Positions 26,194-35,810 of a DNA stretch of 64,000 bases are shown here, one piece after another. The translations under genes and the position numbers were made by a program. This DNA comes from Fibrella forsythiae (GTDB lineage Bacteria; Bacteroidota; Bacteroidia; Cytophagales; Spirosomataceae). The stretch spans positions 62,001 to 126,000 of the forward strand of contig NZ_JAFMYW010000001.1 of NCBI RefSeq assembly GCF_017353175.1. The letters are read 5' to 3'. Numbering within the stretch: position 1 is the first letter of the stretch; every line of letters begins with the position of its first letter. The notes beneath the pieces were generated by a model that saw only the letters and a program-made list of their open reading frames with translations, was not told the origin of the DNA and did not search any database.

Positions 26194-26233
26194 AATAATC
26201 CCCGTTGGAAAGACTTCTGACGGGGATTATTTG
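26194..26233 (+). terminator. Rho-independent terminator after the Gly/Tyr-rich gene
   Basis: AATAATCCCCGT (26194-26205) pairs with ACGGGGATTATT (26220-26231) around a 14-base loop, with further T residues after. Confidence 0.85.
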
Positions 26234-26368
26234 TTATTAGAAGACTGAATGCCGGATTGTCCTGTTTTTAACGTTAAACCATCGATGGGTTTTCTGTTCT
26301 AAGCATTAAACCACGATAACGTGTGGCACAACGGGCTTCCATTCACCTTATCTTTTTCCTATACGCAC

Positions 26369-27961
26369 ATGAAACGCTTTTTAGCTGGTCTTTTGCTGGC
26401 TCTCCCTACTTCATCGCTTCTGGCACAGGGGAGCGCAGCTGAATACGCCGATGATGCCTTTCGGTACAATGATTTTGTTCAACAGGGTTCTGCCCGTTTC
26501 CGGGGTGTTGGCGGCAATCAGGTAGCCCTCGGCGGCGATGCCAGCAACATTGCCGGGAACCCGGCCGGTTTGGGGTTCTATAACCGCTCTGAAATTACTT
26601 TCAGCCCATCGATCAATCTGACATCGGCCCGAAGCGGATTTTTGGGAAGTACTGTCGACGCCAGCAAGACGAATTTCAATATTGGCCAGCTTAGTCTGGT
26701 ATTTGCAGGTGAGCCATCACGCAACAGCCGGTGGCGGCGGTCGTCGTTCGGGATTTCTTATTCGCAGTCACTAAATTTCTCCAGTACGTCAGACGCCCAG
26801 GGACGAAATAACAACACCAATTCCACCTTTCTGAATGAATACATTCCGGGTCTGAACTCTGGTGCTCCCGGAAGCGTGAAAGAACGTGCGCTCTCCGATG
26901 ATTTCACCGTAAACACGGCGCGTACGCCTGAAGCAGCCCTGTATGGCCTCTTTCTAGTCAACCCCACCGTATATGGTGCAACTTCGACTAATCCGAATGG
27001 CACGATTGATACGAACGGATCGCCTTTTTACCGGTTAGATCCAACATTACCGCTAAATCAACGCGCAACGTCGAACCAGTCGGGCGCAAACTCTCAATGG
27101 ACGTTTGCTTACGGTAGTAATTTTGACGATAAGCTGTATCTGGGTATTTCGGCCAACATTTCTCGAATTCGCTATGATTCTGAGAATACAATTCGCGAAG
27201 CTCCGGTTAACGGGCAATTTGATAACTACGGACGCACTAATAACCTGGCCGTTACGGGTACTGGATTTGGCCTTACGGTTGGGGCAATCTACCGGCCTGT
27301 GCAGAGTTTTCAGATCGGTGCCAGCGCTTCTTCGCCCACCTTCTTTAGCATGAAGGAAACCTTCCAGCAAACGTTTTTTGCTTTTGGCCGCAGCTCTCAA
27401 CTGGTCAGAGATCTAACAGTTAACAGCGTGGCGGTCGACCCCAATGATTTTAATTACTCGATGACAACGCCATTCCGGGCATCGGGCGGCTTTACGTATT
27501 TCCTGGGCGGCGGTAAATTGGGCTTCCTGACTGCCACGGCCGATTACGTAGGCTATGGCGGGATGCGAATCGGTACTGACGCGTTCAACTCGACGCAGAG
27601 CAACACGGATTTTAAGAATGATGTAACCTCCGAAGTGAAAAACACTTACCAGAATGTAGTAAACGTTCGGGCTGGTGCTGAAATTCGGGCAAACATGTTC
27701 CGGATTCGTGGCGGCGTGGCGTACCTGCCTTCAGCCTACCGCATTGATCTGGATCGGGTAAGCGCTGATTCACGCTCGCGGGTACTCTTCTCGGGTGGTG
27801 TAGGTGTACGTACCGACCGTTTTTCGTTCGATCTGTCAGGGTCATACTACAATCAGAAAACAGGCCTTTCGCCTTATATACTGAGTGATTCCGATACGCC
27901 AACTGTTTCTACAACAACGCAGCGGGTCAATGCTATGGCCTCGGTTGGGTTCTTCTTTTAA
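26369..27961 (+). CDS. OmpP1/FadL-like outer membrane transport protein
   Basis: This protein has 530 residues from the ATG at 26369, where MKRFLAGLLLALPTSSLLAQ forms a signal peptide; 16 upstream in-frame codons are not needed. The mature start SAAEYADDAFRYND...ARFRGVGGNQVALGGDASNIAGNPAGLGFYNRSEI is typical of the FadL/TodX family in Bacteroidota, which places the small N-terminal hatch in the barrel. Alternating beta-strand patterns fill the rest, and the protein ends in a terminal aromatic FFF. It probably transports hydrophobic compounds across the outer membrane. Confidence 0.88.
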   Translation: MKRFLAGLLLALPTSSLLAQGSAAEYADDAFRYNDFVQQGSARFRGVGGNQVALGGDASNIAGNPAGLGFYNRSEITFSPSINLTSARSGFLGSTVDASKTNFNIGQLSLVFAGEPSRNSRWRRSSFGISYSQSLNFSSTSDAQGRNNNTNSTFLNEYIPGLNSGAPGSVKERALSDDFTVNTARTPEAALYGLFLVNPTVYGATSTNPNGTIDTNGSPFYRLDPTLPLNQRATSNQSGANSQWTFAYGSNFDDKLYLGISANISRIRYDSENTIREAPVNGQFDNYGRTNNLAVTGTGFGLTVGAIYRPVQSFQIGASASSPTFFSMKETFQQTFFAFGRSSQLVRDLTVNSVAVDPNDFNYSMTTPFRASGGFTYFLGGGKLGFLTATADYVGYGGMRIGTDAFNSTQSNTDFKNDVTSEVKNTYQNVVNVRAGAEIRANMFRIRGGVAYLPSAYRIDLDRVSADSRSRVLFSGGVGVRTDRFSFDLSGSYYNQKTGLSPYILSDSDTPTVSTTTQRVNAMASVGFFF

Positions 27962-27995
27962 CTGCACCGACTCCCCGTTTGCCAGTAGCCTCGCC

Positions 27996-28029
27996 AAAGC
28001 CTGCTCCTCTTAACCGACGAGCAGGCTTT
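27996..28029 (+). terminator. Hairpin after the OmpP1-like gene
   Basis: AAAGCCTGCTC (27996-28006) pairs with GAGCAGGCTTT (28019-28029) around a 12-base loop. Confidence 0.75.
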
Positions 28030-28166
28030 GTCATACCAATAGGGCAGTGGCAACGGGGCTTAGTCGTACGGTAAAGAAGGGAGAAAATGTTCGGAAGGGT
28101 TGGTATCTATAGAAAACCAATTGGCTAACTTGGCTACTAAACACGTGTTGCACGAATTTCACCCTT

Positions 28167-30710
28167 ATGAACCTGTCTACGGAGACCAAGCGGGCCGTTC
28201 AGATCGCCCAGGCCCTGGTGCATGAACATCGTCACGATGCCATTGCTCCCCCACATCTACTTCTGGGCCTGCTCCATAACGATGTTGGGCTGGCATCATG
28301 GCTGGTGGCCCTGGATAAGGATATCTACTTTCTGCGCGACTGGGCCGAGTACCGCCTTGAATTGCTGCCTAAAGCGACCAAAAACGTGTCGCTGCCCGCT
28401 TCTGATGCAGCTACGTCGCAGGCCATGCAACTGGCAGATCTGATTGCCACGCAGATGGAAAGTATGCAGATCGAACCGGCGTATGTGCTGGCTGCTCTGT
28501 TAAAACCAAGTGTGGCCTTCTCGGCTGAGCAGTTGAAGTCGTTACCCATTTCGCAGAAAGAGGTGCTCGATGCCCTGCAGGATGAACACCTGGTTGAAAA
28601 GGACATGTCGCCGTTAACGGGCGATAACAGACAGGCAGCCAGCTCAGGTACGTCTCCCGGAACAGATGCTGATTCAGGTGAGTCTGCCTTAGCCCGGTTT
28701 TGCGAAAATAAGACCAATCAGGCCCGCGAAGGAAAACTTGACCCGATTGTTGGCCGGGACCGTGAACTCCGTCTCATGCTGGAGATACTTCTGCGTCGGA
28801 CCAAACCCAATGTCATGCTGGTCGGGGAGCCGGGAGTAGGCAAAACGGCGCTGGTCGATGGATTCGCGCAGGCAATTGTGGCCGGTACCGTTCCGGGTGG
28901 TTTGCAGGTGGCTGAGCTGTATGAACTTGACCTAGGCTCGCTGGTGGCAGGTGCCTCCTATAAAGGTGAAGTTGAAGACCGCTTGAAGAGTATTTTAAAA
29001 GAGGTAAAGCAACACGACAAAGCTGTATTGTTTATTGATGAGATTCACATGCTCCTGAATCCGAACGGCTCGGTAGGCGCTGGAGTATCACAGCTACTAA
29101 AGCCTGAACTGGCACGGGGAGAAATCACGGTAATTGGGGCTACTACGCTGGATGAATACCGACAATACGTGGAGAAAGATGAGGCGTTCAGTCGTCGGTT
29201 CGAGCAATTGCCTGTTCACGAGCCCACTACGGTTGCAGCCACCCGTATGGTGGAAACGCTGATACCCCGCTACGAGGCGCATCATAACCTGAAAACCGAC
29301 GAAGGGGTTGCTGCTGAAGCCGTTCGGCTGGCGCAGCGCTATGTAAAAGATCGACGCCTGCCCGATGCCGCCGTTGATTTGCTCGACCGCACAATGGCGG
29401 CTATACGTACGATGGGCGATACGGCCACGCAGGATTTAGACGCTTTACGCACTCAGCTGGCGACGGCGAAGGAAAAAGTGGCCGCGTTTGACGATGAACG
29501 CCAGTTGGCTGAATACCAGTGGGTATTGCAACAACTTCAGCAGAAGGTAAGTCCGATTTTGCAGCAGCAGGTTAACGAAGATGGGGCAACAGATCGGGTA
29601 CAGCCTGAGAAAATTGAAGTTCCTGAGGCACTATTTACATACCTGACTGAGCGCATCGACGAATTGATGCCGTTAGCTGGTTTACCGCACGAAACCGTTA
29701 GCAAACAGGATGTAGCCGCGATGGTGGCCGCTAAAACAGGTATTCCGATGGGGAAACTGCAAACCAACGAGCGTGATCGTCTCCTGAAAATGGACGAGGT
29801 AATACAGAAACGCGTTGTTGGGCAAGACCATGCCATTCATACGCTGACGGCTAGTATCCTTGAATCAAGAGCGGGTTTATCTGGTGGGAAACAGCCTACA
29901 GGCGCGTTCTTTCTGCTTGGGCCAACAGGTACGGGCAAAACAGAGCTGGCAAAAGCCCTGGCTGATTTTCTATTCAACGATGAGTCATTCCTGATCCGCT
30001 TCGATATGTCGGAGTTCAAGGAGGAACATTCGGCAGCGTTGCTGTACGGGGCACCTCCCGGGTACGTTGGTTATGAGCAAGGGGGCTTACTGGTTAATAA
30101 AATCCGGGAGAAACCGTATGCTGTGGTGCTCTTCGATGAGATTGAAAAAGCACACCCGTCGGTATTCGATATCTTCCTGCAAATCCTTGATGAAGGAAAA
30201 CTTCACGACCGGCTGGGTAAAGAAGGCGACTTCACCAACGCAGTGGTGCTCTTCACCTCAAACATTGGTAGCGAATTTGTGGTGAAGCAGTTTGGTGAAG
30301 GTGTTATTCCCGCCGCCAACGATCTGATGGAAATCATGTCGCGGCACTTCAGACCGGAGTTCCTGGCCCGTTTGACCGAAATCGTGCCGTTTGCGCCCAT
30401 CTCTGAGGCCAACGTAGCCAGGATATTCGACATTCATCTGCGCGGCTTAACCGAGCCACTTCGGCAGCAGGGTATCCGGCTGGAAATCAGTACCACGGCT
30501 CGTGACTTTCTGGCGCTTAGCGGGTTCACGCCTCGCTACGGAGCCCGTCCGCTCAAAGGTGTTATCCGAAGTCAGCTACGTCGTCCCATTTCGCGCATGA
30601 TTATTTCGGGCGAAGTCAATAAAGGAGATACCATTCAGGTGGGCCTGACCGATGCCCGGGAGTTGACCTGGAATGTGATTTCAGATGTAGTAGCGGTTGA
30701 GGTACTTTAA
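28167..30710 (+). CDS. ClpA/ClpV-like double AAA+ ATPase
   Basis: This 847-residue Hsp100 protein has a Clp N-domain pair (~1-140). AAA1 has Walker A GEPGVGKT (~219) and IDEIH (~290). A short coiled-coil middle region (~410-470) follows, then AAA2 with Walker A GPTGTGKT (~585) and LFDEIEKAH (~654), and a D2-small domain. It unfolds proteins using ATP. The AAA2 loop that carries IG[F/L] in ClpP partners reads SEFVVKQFGEGVIPA here, with no such tripeptide, so pairing with ClpP is doubtful; ClpB-, ClpV- or TssH-like use is possible. No type VI secretion gene is nearby. Confidence 0.82.
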   Translation: MNLSTETKRAVQIAQALVHEHRHDAIAPPHLLLGLLHNDVGLASWLVALDKDIYFLRDWAEYRLELLPKATKNVSLPASDAATSQAMQLADLIATQMESMQIEPAYVLAALLKPSVAFSAEQLKSLPISQKEVLDALQDEHLVEKDMSPLTGDNRQAASSGTSPGTDADSGESALARFCENKTNQAREGKLDPIVGRDRELRLMLEILLRRTKPNVMLVGEPGVGKTALVDGFAQAIVAGTVPGGLQVAELYELDLGSLVAGASYKGEVEDRLKSILKEVKQHDKAVLFIDEIHMLLNPNGSVGAGVSQLLKPELARGEITVIGATTLDEYRQYVEKDEAFSRRFEQLPVHEPTTVAATRMVETLIPRYEAHHNLKTDEGVAAEAVRLAQRYVKDRRLPDAAVDLLDRTMAAIRTMGDTATQDLDALRTQLATAKEKVAAFDDERQLAEYQWVLQQLQQKVSPILQQQVNEDGATDRVQPEKIEVPEALFTYLTERIDELMPLAGLPHETVSKQDVAAMVAAKTGIPMGKLQTNERDRLLKMDEVIQKRVVGQDHAIHTLTASILESRAGLSGGKQPTGAFFLLGPTGTGKTELAKALADFLFNDESFLIRFDMSEFKEEHSAALLYGAPPGYVGYEQGGLLVNKIREKPYAVVLFDEIEKAHPSVFDIFLQILDEGKLHDRLGKEGDFTNAVVLFTSNIGSEFVVKQFGEGVIPAANDLMEIMSRHFRPEFLARLTEIVPFAPISEANVARIFDIHLRGLTEPLRQQGIRLEISTTARDFLALSGFTPRYGARPLKGVIRSQLRRPISRMIISGEVNKGDTIQVGLTDARELTWNVISDVVAVEVL

Positions 30711-30731
30711 TAGAGGCCAGTGAAGGCTGCG

Positions 30732-30774
30732 GCTAAAGTCGAGCTAGGGTGTAAAACGCTGTCTCGGCTTTAGC
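30732..30774 (+). terminator. Hairpin between the Clp-like gene and the aldo/keto reductase
   Basis: GCTAAAGTCGAG (30732-30743) pairs with CTCGGCTTTAGC (30763-30774), with one G-T pair. There is no long T-run. Confidence 0.5.
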
Positions 30775-30801
30775 TATGCGTTGAAATCTCTATTTTTAGC
30801 C

Positions 30802-31620
30802 ATGAATTCACCAACTGTTACGCTGAATAATGGCGTTGAGATGCCCTTACTGGGGCTGGGCGTATACGCTCCCCAACATAACAACGAAGTTCAACAGGCA
30901 GTCGAAGATGCGCTGGCGTTGGGGTGCCGTTTGATCGACACCGCAGCGGGTTACGGGAACGAGCGCGAGGTAGCCAGGGCTATTGCAGCGAGCGGCCTGT
31001 CCCGGAACGAACTCTTTATTACTACCAAAGTAAAGAACGAGGATCAGGGGTACGAATCGACCCGACGTGCCTTCGACCGTAGTTTGGCGTTGTTGCAACT
31101 AGATACGGTCGATCTGTACCTGATCCACTGGCCAACCAGTCCTCATCGACTGGACACCTGGCGAGCGCTGGAAAGCCTGTATGCCGAGAGGCGCATTCGT
31201 GCCATTGGGGTATCCAATTATTACCAGTCTCACCTGCATGAACTGCTTGCTATCGCTACGATTACACCTGCCGTAAATCAGGTGGAATTTAGCCCCTATT
31301 GTTACCGCCCCGATGTCCTGACATTTTGCCGGGAAAAAGGTATTCAACTGGAAGGCTATGCGCCGCTAGTTCGGGGAATGAAACAAAACGACCCTAAACT
31401 AATGGCGATTGCTGAAAAATATGGCAAATCAAGCTATCAGGTCCTGGTGCGCTGGTCGCTGCAGCATAACGTAGTGACGATTCCAAAATCGGTGAAAAAA
31501 GAGCGGATTCAATCTAATTTCGACGTGCTCGACTTCGAACTGGCAACCGACGATTTTGAGACTATGAACACATGGTATGACAATACCCGGATTGCCGACG
31601 ACCCATCCGATCTTGCGTAG
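30802..31620 (+). CDS. Aldo/keto reductase
   Basis: This protein has 272 residues from the ATG at 30802; an in-frame TTG at 30781 is less likely. Family signatures are GVEMPLLGLGVY, LGCRLIDTAAGYGNEREVARAI (with the catalytic Asp and Tyr), FITTKVKNEDQGYE (Lys), DTVDLYLIHWPTSP (His) and the C-terminal VTIPKSVKKERIQSNFDVLDF that binds NADPH. It reduces aldehydes or ketones; the natural substrate is not evident. It resembles the 2,5-diketo-gluconate reductase branch. Confidence 0.92.
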   Translation: MNSPTVTLNNGVEMPLLGLGVYAPQHNNEVQQAVEDALALGCRLIDTAAGYGNEREVARAIAASGLSRNELFITTKVKNEDQGYESTRRAFDRSLALLQLDTVDLYLIHWPTSPHRLDTWRALESLYAERRIRAIGVSNYYQSHLHELLAIATITPAVNQVEFSPYCYRPDVLTFCREKGIQLEGYAPLVRGMKQNDPKLMAIAEKYGKSSYQVLVRWSLQHNVVTIPKSVKKERIQSNFDVLDFELATDDFETMNTWYDNTRIADDPSDLA

Positions 31621-31754
31621 TAATACCTGGTGAAAGAACATAGTCGAAGACGCCTGCATTCGGCCAGTTCACGAGTAGAGTCGACAGTAGTCCTTATTAA
31701 CGGAATAAAGACCAGCGCATGGAATAGGCAGCCGCTTTCTGCTGTTGTGTTTCT

Positions 31755-32162
31755 ATGAGAGACATTGCCCTTCTGGCCCTACGGCCGGTGATTCTAACAG
31801 AAACGACAACTGCCGGTCAAGCTGAATCATTTCAAAATCAGACACTTCGGCCAATTCTGAAACTACAGAACGACCTACTCCTGCGTCTGTTTCGGCATTA
31901 CCTTGTTAAACGTAAGCAATTGGGGGCTGATTCCCGCTTTGGCAGGATGAGCCAGTCTGAACAGCATACCTATATCGATCATGCCATCCGGACCGATCTG
32001 AAATTCAGGAACCTGCTGATTGGAACCATTGTGGGGCAGTTTACCAGCGCTGAATTAGCTGTTTTCCTATCCGACGAGTCAGAACTGAGCCGCCGGCTGG
32101 GGAACATGCTTACACAACGAATACAGAGCCAACAGGCGCTACTACTGGCGATACAAGAATAG
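31755..32162 (+). CDS. Small conserved helical protein, unknown
   Basis: This is a 135-residue, all-helical, soluble protein without a signal. Segments LRPVILTETTTAGQAESFQNQTLRPILKLQNDLLLRLF and RTDLKFRNLLIGTIVGQFTSAELAVFL look conserved; I recall similar short proteins in other Bacteroidota, some labelled glyoxalase, although no VOC motif is present here. It lies convergent to the carbamoylputrescine hydrolase gene. No function can be assigned. Confidence 0.7.
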   Translation: MRDIALLALRPVILTETTTAGQAESFQNQTLRPILKLQNDLLLRLFRHYLVKRKQLGADSRFGRMSQSEQHTYIDHAIRTDLKFRNLLIGTIVGQFTSAELAVFLSDESELSRRLGNMLTQRIQSQQALLLAIQE

Positions 32163-32182
32163 TTGCGCCTGTTGACTAGCCT

Positions 32183-33055
32183 TTATTCATCAAGGTATCG
32201 CTTCGTAATCGGCTGATACGAATCGATCCGGCGGTCGCGGAAATAGGGCCAGGTAGTCCGGTATTTTTCACCCGCCTCCAGGTCGATCTCTTGAACATGA
32301 ACCACTTCCTGATCATGGGGGGCCAGATAGAGCAGAGTTCCGAACGGATTGGAAACAAAAGATCCACCCCAGAATTGCTGATCGGCCTCGCGGCCAACCC
32401 GGTTTACCGAAACGACGTGTAAGCCGTTGGCGATGGCATGGCTCCGTTGAATTGTTTGCCAGGCGTTATACTGCTCGGTATTCTGCGCTGGGTCAGGCTC
32501 GTTAGTATCCCAGCCAATTGCCGTTGGGTAAACCAGTAGATCGGCCCCCATCAGGGCGGTGATCCGGGCTGCCTCCGGGTACCACTGATCCCAGCAAATC
32601 AGCACACCAACGCGGGCAAACTTAGTATTGAATACTTTATAACCCAGATCGCCAGGAGTAAAGTAAAACTTCTCGTAATAGCCTGGATCGTCGGGAATGT
32701 GCATCTTCCTGTATTTTCCCAGGTACGTTCCGTCGGCATCGAGCACAGCCGTTGTGTTATGGTAAAGCCCCTGCGCCCGCTTCTCGAAGAGTGAAGCCAC
32801 AATGACAACGCCCAGTTCAGCGGCCAGTGCACCCATCCGACTGGTCGTAGGGCCGGGAATTGCTTCGGCCAGACTGAAATTATGGTGATCTTCCACATCG
32901 CAGAAATAAAGCGATGTAAACAATTCCTGCAGGCAAACGATCTGCGCTCCCTTCTGTGCAGCTTCGCGAATACGTTCTTCTGCTTTCTGTATGTTGGCCT
33001 CGACATCGGCAGAGCAACTCATCTGTACCAGACCAATATTGACTTTTTTCGACAT
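32183..33055 (-). CDS. aguB: N-carbamoylputrescine amidase (nitrilase superfamily)
   Basis: This protein has 290 residues from the ATG at 33055 (MSKKVNIGLVQMSCSADVEAN). The nitrilase triad is visible: Glu in VCLQELFTSLYFC, Lys in YRKMHIPDDPGYYEKFYF, and Cys in VLICWDQWYPEAAR. The long YRKMHIPDDPGYYEKFYF block and DTNEPDPAQNTEQYNAWQTIQRSHAI are characteristic of AguB, which splits N-carbamoylputrescine to putrescine, CO2 and ammonia. It is downstream of argH on the same strand. Its usual partner, agmatine deiminase, is not in the window. Confidence 0.92.
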   Translation of the reverse strand: MSKKVNIGLVQMSCSADVEANIQKAEERIREAAQKGAQIVCLQELFTSLYFCDVEDHHNFSLAEAIPGPTTSRMGALAAELGVVIVASLFEKRAQGLYHNTTAVLDADGTYLGKYRKMHIPDDPGYYEKFYFTPGDLGYKVFNTKFARVGVLICWDQWYPEAARITALMGADLLVYPTAIGWDTNEPDPAQNTEQYNAWQTIQRSHAIANGLHVVSVNRVGREADQQFWGGSFVSNPFGTLLYLAPHDQEVVHVQEIDLEAGEKYRTTWPYFRDRRIDSYQPITKRYLDE

Positions 33056-33196
33056 ATATAGTGTCAACGCTTAAGCGTCGGCTTGGGCAGTTATGGACGG
33101 GCCTACACGCCTGTAGCAGGAGCGGAGACGCCCGCCTTGTTTGGCGTTACTCTGAAAACCGGAAACGTACCTGTCCTGTTCCTTTTTTCTATTCGA

Positions 33197-34534
33197 TCAG
33201 GCTAGTAGTGCCGTTTCAGCAGCTTGCGCTTTGTCGGCCCCGAAACCCGCCAGCGTCTGATTCATGAACGCGACAATCTGGTCATTCATCAGGTTACCGA
33301 TGCTGCCCTCGTGCGTGTGATGTAACTCACGGGGCGGCAGGTACGTATGCTCCGCGATCTCTTTGCCAACGGTTCGGTAGGCTTCGCGGAAAGGTACGCC
33401 ACTCAACACCAGTTCATTAACGCGCTCGACACTGAACAGTAGATCGTATTTGCTGTCGTCGAGTAAATTTGGTTTAACCTGAATGTGTTCGAGCATAAAA
33501 TCGGCAATGTCCAGGCAGTCGAGCAGATCGTCGAAGGCGGGCATCAGAACTTCTTTCAGTAACTGCATGTCGCGGTGATACCCGGAGGGGAGATTACTCA
33601 TCACCAGCGTCACTTCCATAGGCAGCGCTTTCAGCCGGTTACACTTGCCCCGGAGCAATTCTGCCACGTCGGGGTTCTTCTTATGCGGCATGATGCTGCT
33701 GCCGGTTGTCAGGGCGTCGGGCAGGGTCAGGAAGGCGAAGTTCTGGCTGTTATACAGACACACATCCATAGCTAAACGTGCCAGGGTAGTGGCCACCGTT
33801 GCCAGGGCGTTCAGGGCGGTCTGTTCGGTTTTACCCCGGCTCATCTGAGCGTACACTACGTTAACATGAAGCCCTTCAAAACCAAGTAGTTCGGTAGTGA
33901 GCGTACGGTTCAGCGGAAACGATGAACCGTAGCCTGCACCTGAGCCCAGCGGATTGCGGTTGGCATACCGGTAGGCTGTCTGCAGGGTCAGCATATCGTC
34001 GGCCAGGGCTTCGGCATAGGCACCAAACCAAAGCCCAAACGACGACGGCATCGCAATTTGCAAGTGCGTATAACCGGGCAGCAGATCATTCTTATGTTCT
34101 TCCGACCGTTGGATGAGGCGATTAAATACGCGTTGGGTAGCCTCGGCTACCTGCCACAAGCGCGACCGGGTAAATAGCTTCAAATCAACCAATACCTGAT
34201 CATTCCGCGACCGCCCCGAGTGAATCTTCTTACCCACATCGCCTAACGCCCGGGTGAGCATCAGTTCGACCTGCGAATGCACATCTTCAACGTCATCGTC
34301 AATCACAAACTCACCCGACTGCGTTTTAGGGTAAATGCGCTTCAGCTCGGCCGCAAGTTGTTGGTAGTCAGTAGGAGAGAGCAGGCCAATCGTTTCCAGC
34401 ATCTGCGCGTGGGCGAGGTTACCCAGTACGTCGAACGGAGCAAGGTAAAGGTCCATTTCGCGGTCGCGACCAACGGTGAACCGATCAATTTCAGCGGCGG
34501 TTGATACGCCTTCTTTTTGCCAAAGCTTAGCCAA
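33197..34534 (-). CDS. argH: Argininosuccinate lyase
   Basis: This 445-residue enzyme is normal for the family, in which tetramers split argininosuccinate to arginine and fumarate. It starts MAKLWQKEGVSTAAEIDRFTVGRDREMD. The fumarase-superfamily signature GSSIMPHKKNPD (~283) carries the flexible catalytic loop; HSQVELMLTRALGDVGKKIHSGRSRNDQV and LPGYTHLQIAMP give the other two conserved regions. It precedes aguB by ~140 bases, so arginine supply and polyamine formation may be coordinated. Confidence 0.96.
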   Translation of the reverse strand: MAKLWQKEGVSTAAEIDRFTVGRDREMDLYLAPFDVLGNLAHAQMLETIGLLSPTDYQQLAAELKRIYPKTQSGEFVIDDDVEDVHSQVELMLTRALGDVGKKIHSGRSRNDQVLVDLKLFTRSRLWQVAEATQRVFNRLIQRSEEHKNDLLPGYTHLQIAMPSSFGLWFGAYAEALADDMLTLQTAYRYANRNPLGSGAGYGSSFPLNRTLTTELLGFEGLHVNVVYAQMSRGKTEQTALNALATVATTLARLAMDVCLYNSQNFAFLTLPDALTTGSSIMPHKKNPDVAELLRGKCNRLKALPMEVTLVMSNLPSGYHRDMQLLKEVLMPAFDDLLDCLDIADFMLEHIQVKPNLLDDSKYDLLFSVERVNELVLSGVPFREAYRTVGKEIAEHTYLPPRELHHTHEGSIGNLMNDQIVAFMNQTLAGFGADKAQAAETALLA

Positions 34535-34724
34535 CGAGTGTAAGAATCAAAAGAGTGAGAAAGCGGTTTAAACAGTTACGAAAACGCAACCAGGTACGCA
34601 AAATTAGGCACTCTTGGCTGCAAACACGTCTGCGCTCTTTCTTTCTTTCACTCTTTAAAGTGCAACATCACCCGTAACTTGCCGGTTCTTGAGTTAATTA
34701 ATGCTCAACAAAGACTTATTAGCT

Positions 34725-35717
34725 ATGCTGTACCCACTGACGTTCACGCCACTGTTTAAAGATAAAATCTGGGGCGGACACAAGATCAAATCTGTTCTCG
34801 GCAAAGAGTTTCCGACGGGGCCAGACGGACCCCTGCCCAATTGCGGTGAAACCTGGGAAATCTCGGGCGTTCCGGGCAACATATCTGTAGTAAAAGAAGG
34901 AACGCTCGTTGGCGAAAGCCTGCAGGCTGTGCTGGAGAGGTTTGGCCCTGAACTGGTTGGCAAACACGTATACGAGCGCTACGGAAACGAATTCCCACTC
35001 CTGGTAAAGTTCATCGATGCCAATGACGATCTGAGTATTCAGGTACACCCGAATGACGAACTGGCCCACAAGCGCCATAACAGCTTCGGGAAAACCGAGA
35101 TGTGGTACATCATGCAGGCTGATCCCGGCGCTGCGTTAAATTCAGGTTTTAACCGGGAAGTCACGAAAGACGAATACGTAAACGCCGTTGCCGACAACAC
35201 GATCACCGATATACTGAACATCGAAGAAGCACATCCCGGCGACGTCTTTTTCCTGCCTGCCGGTCGGGTACATTACATTGGTAAAGGGCTCCTGCTGGCC
35301 GAAATTCAGCAGACGTCTGATATTACGTACCGCATCTACGATTTCGACCGGAAAGACGATAAAGGCAACCTCCGTGAGTTGCACACCGAACTGGCTGTTG
35401 ATGCTATCGATTATACCTATCATGCTGATTACAAGACGCATTACGAGCATAAGCTAAATGAAGGCGTCAACGCGGTGACGAGCGATTATTTCGTTACGAA
35501 CGTGCTTCGTTTTAATGAAGAAGTGCTTCACGATTACACACACCTCGACTCATTTGTGATTTTGGTTTGCGTGGAAGGCTCCCTGACAATCCAGGCAACC
35601 GGCGGTTACTCGGTGGCGCTGAAAATGGGAGAATGCGCGCTCATTCCGGCTTCTGTGACATCCGTGACGCTTGTGCCAAACGGTAGTATGACAGTGCTTG
35701 AATCATATGTACCGTAG
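34725..35717 (+). CDS. manA: Mannose-6-phosphate isomerase, class I (short type)
   Basis: This protein has 330 residues from the ATG at 34725 (MLYPLTFTPLFKDKIWGG); an in-frame ATG at 34701 would add eight residues. It is a cupin isomerase linking fructose-6-P and mannose-6-P. Zinc ligands are visible in IQVHPNDELAH, the Glu in FGKTEMWYIMQ and the His in PAGRVHYIGKGLLLAEIQQTSDITYRIYD. It probably supplies GDP-mannose for surface glycans. It is divergent from argH, across a spacer with imperfect inverted repeats. Confidence 0.93.
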   Translation: MLYPLTFTPLFKDKIWGGHKIKSVLGKEFPTGPDGPLPNCGETWEISGVPGNISVVKEGTLVGESLQAVLERFGPELVGKHVYERYGNEFPLLVKFIDANDDLSIQVHPNDELAHKRHNSFGKTEMWYIMQADPGAALNSGFNREVTKDEYVNAVADNTITDILNIEEAHPGDVFFLPAGRVHYIGKGLLLAEIQQTSDITYRIYDFDRKDDKGNLRELHTELAVDAIDYTYHADYKTHYEHKLNEGVNAVTSDYFVTNVLRFNEEVLHDYTHLDSFVILVCVEGSLTIQATGGYSVALKMGECALIPASVTSVTLVPNGSMTVLESYVP

Positions 35718-35810
35718 GTGAACATGAGGTTGGGCAAACGGCTCAAATCGCTAGCCACTTGTGCATAATCCGGTCATATGCATCAACACAGAAAACTAAA
35801 CTGTGTTGAC

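Noticed and set aside
28167-30710. Type VI secretion locus
   Set aside because: Only the Hsp100 ATPase resembles TssH; no tube, sheath, baseplate or membrane-complex gene is in the window.
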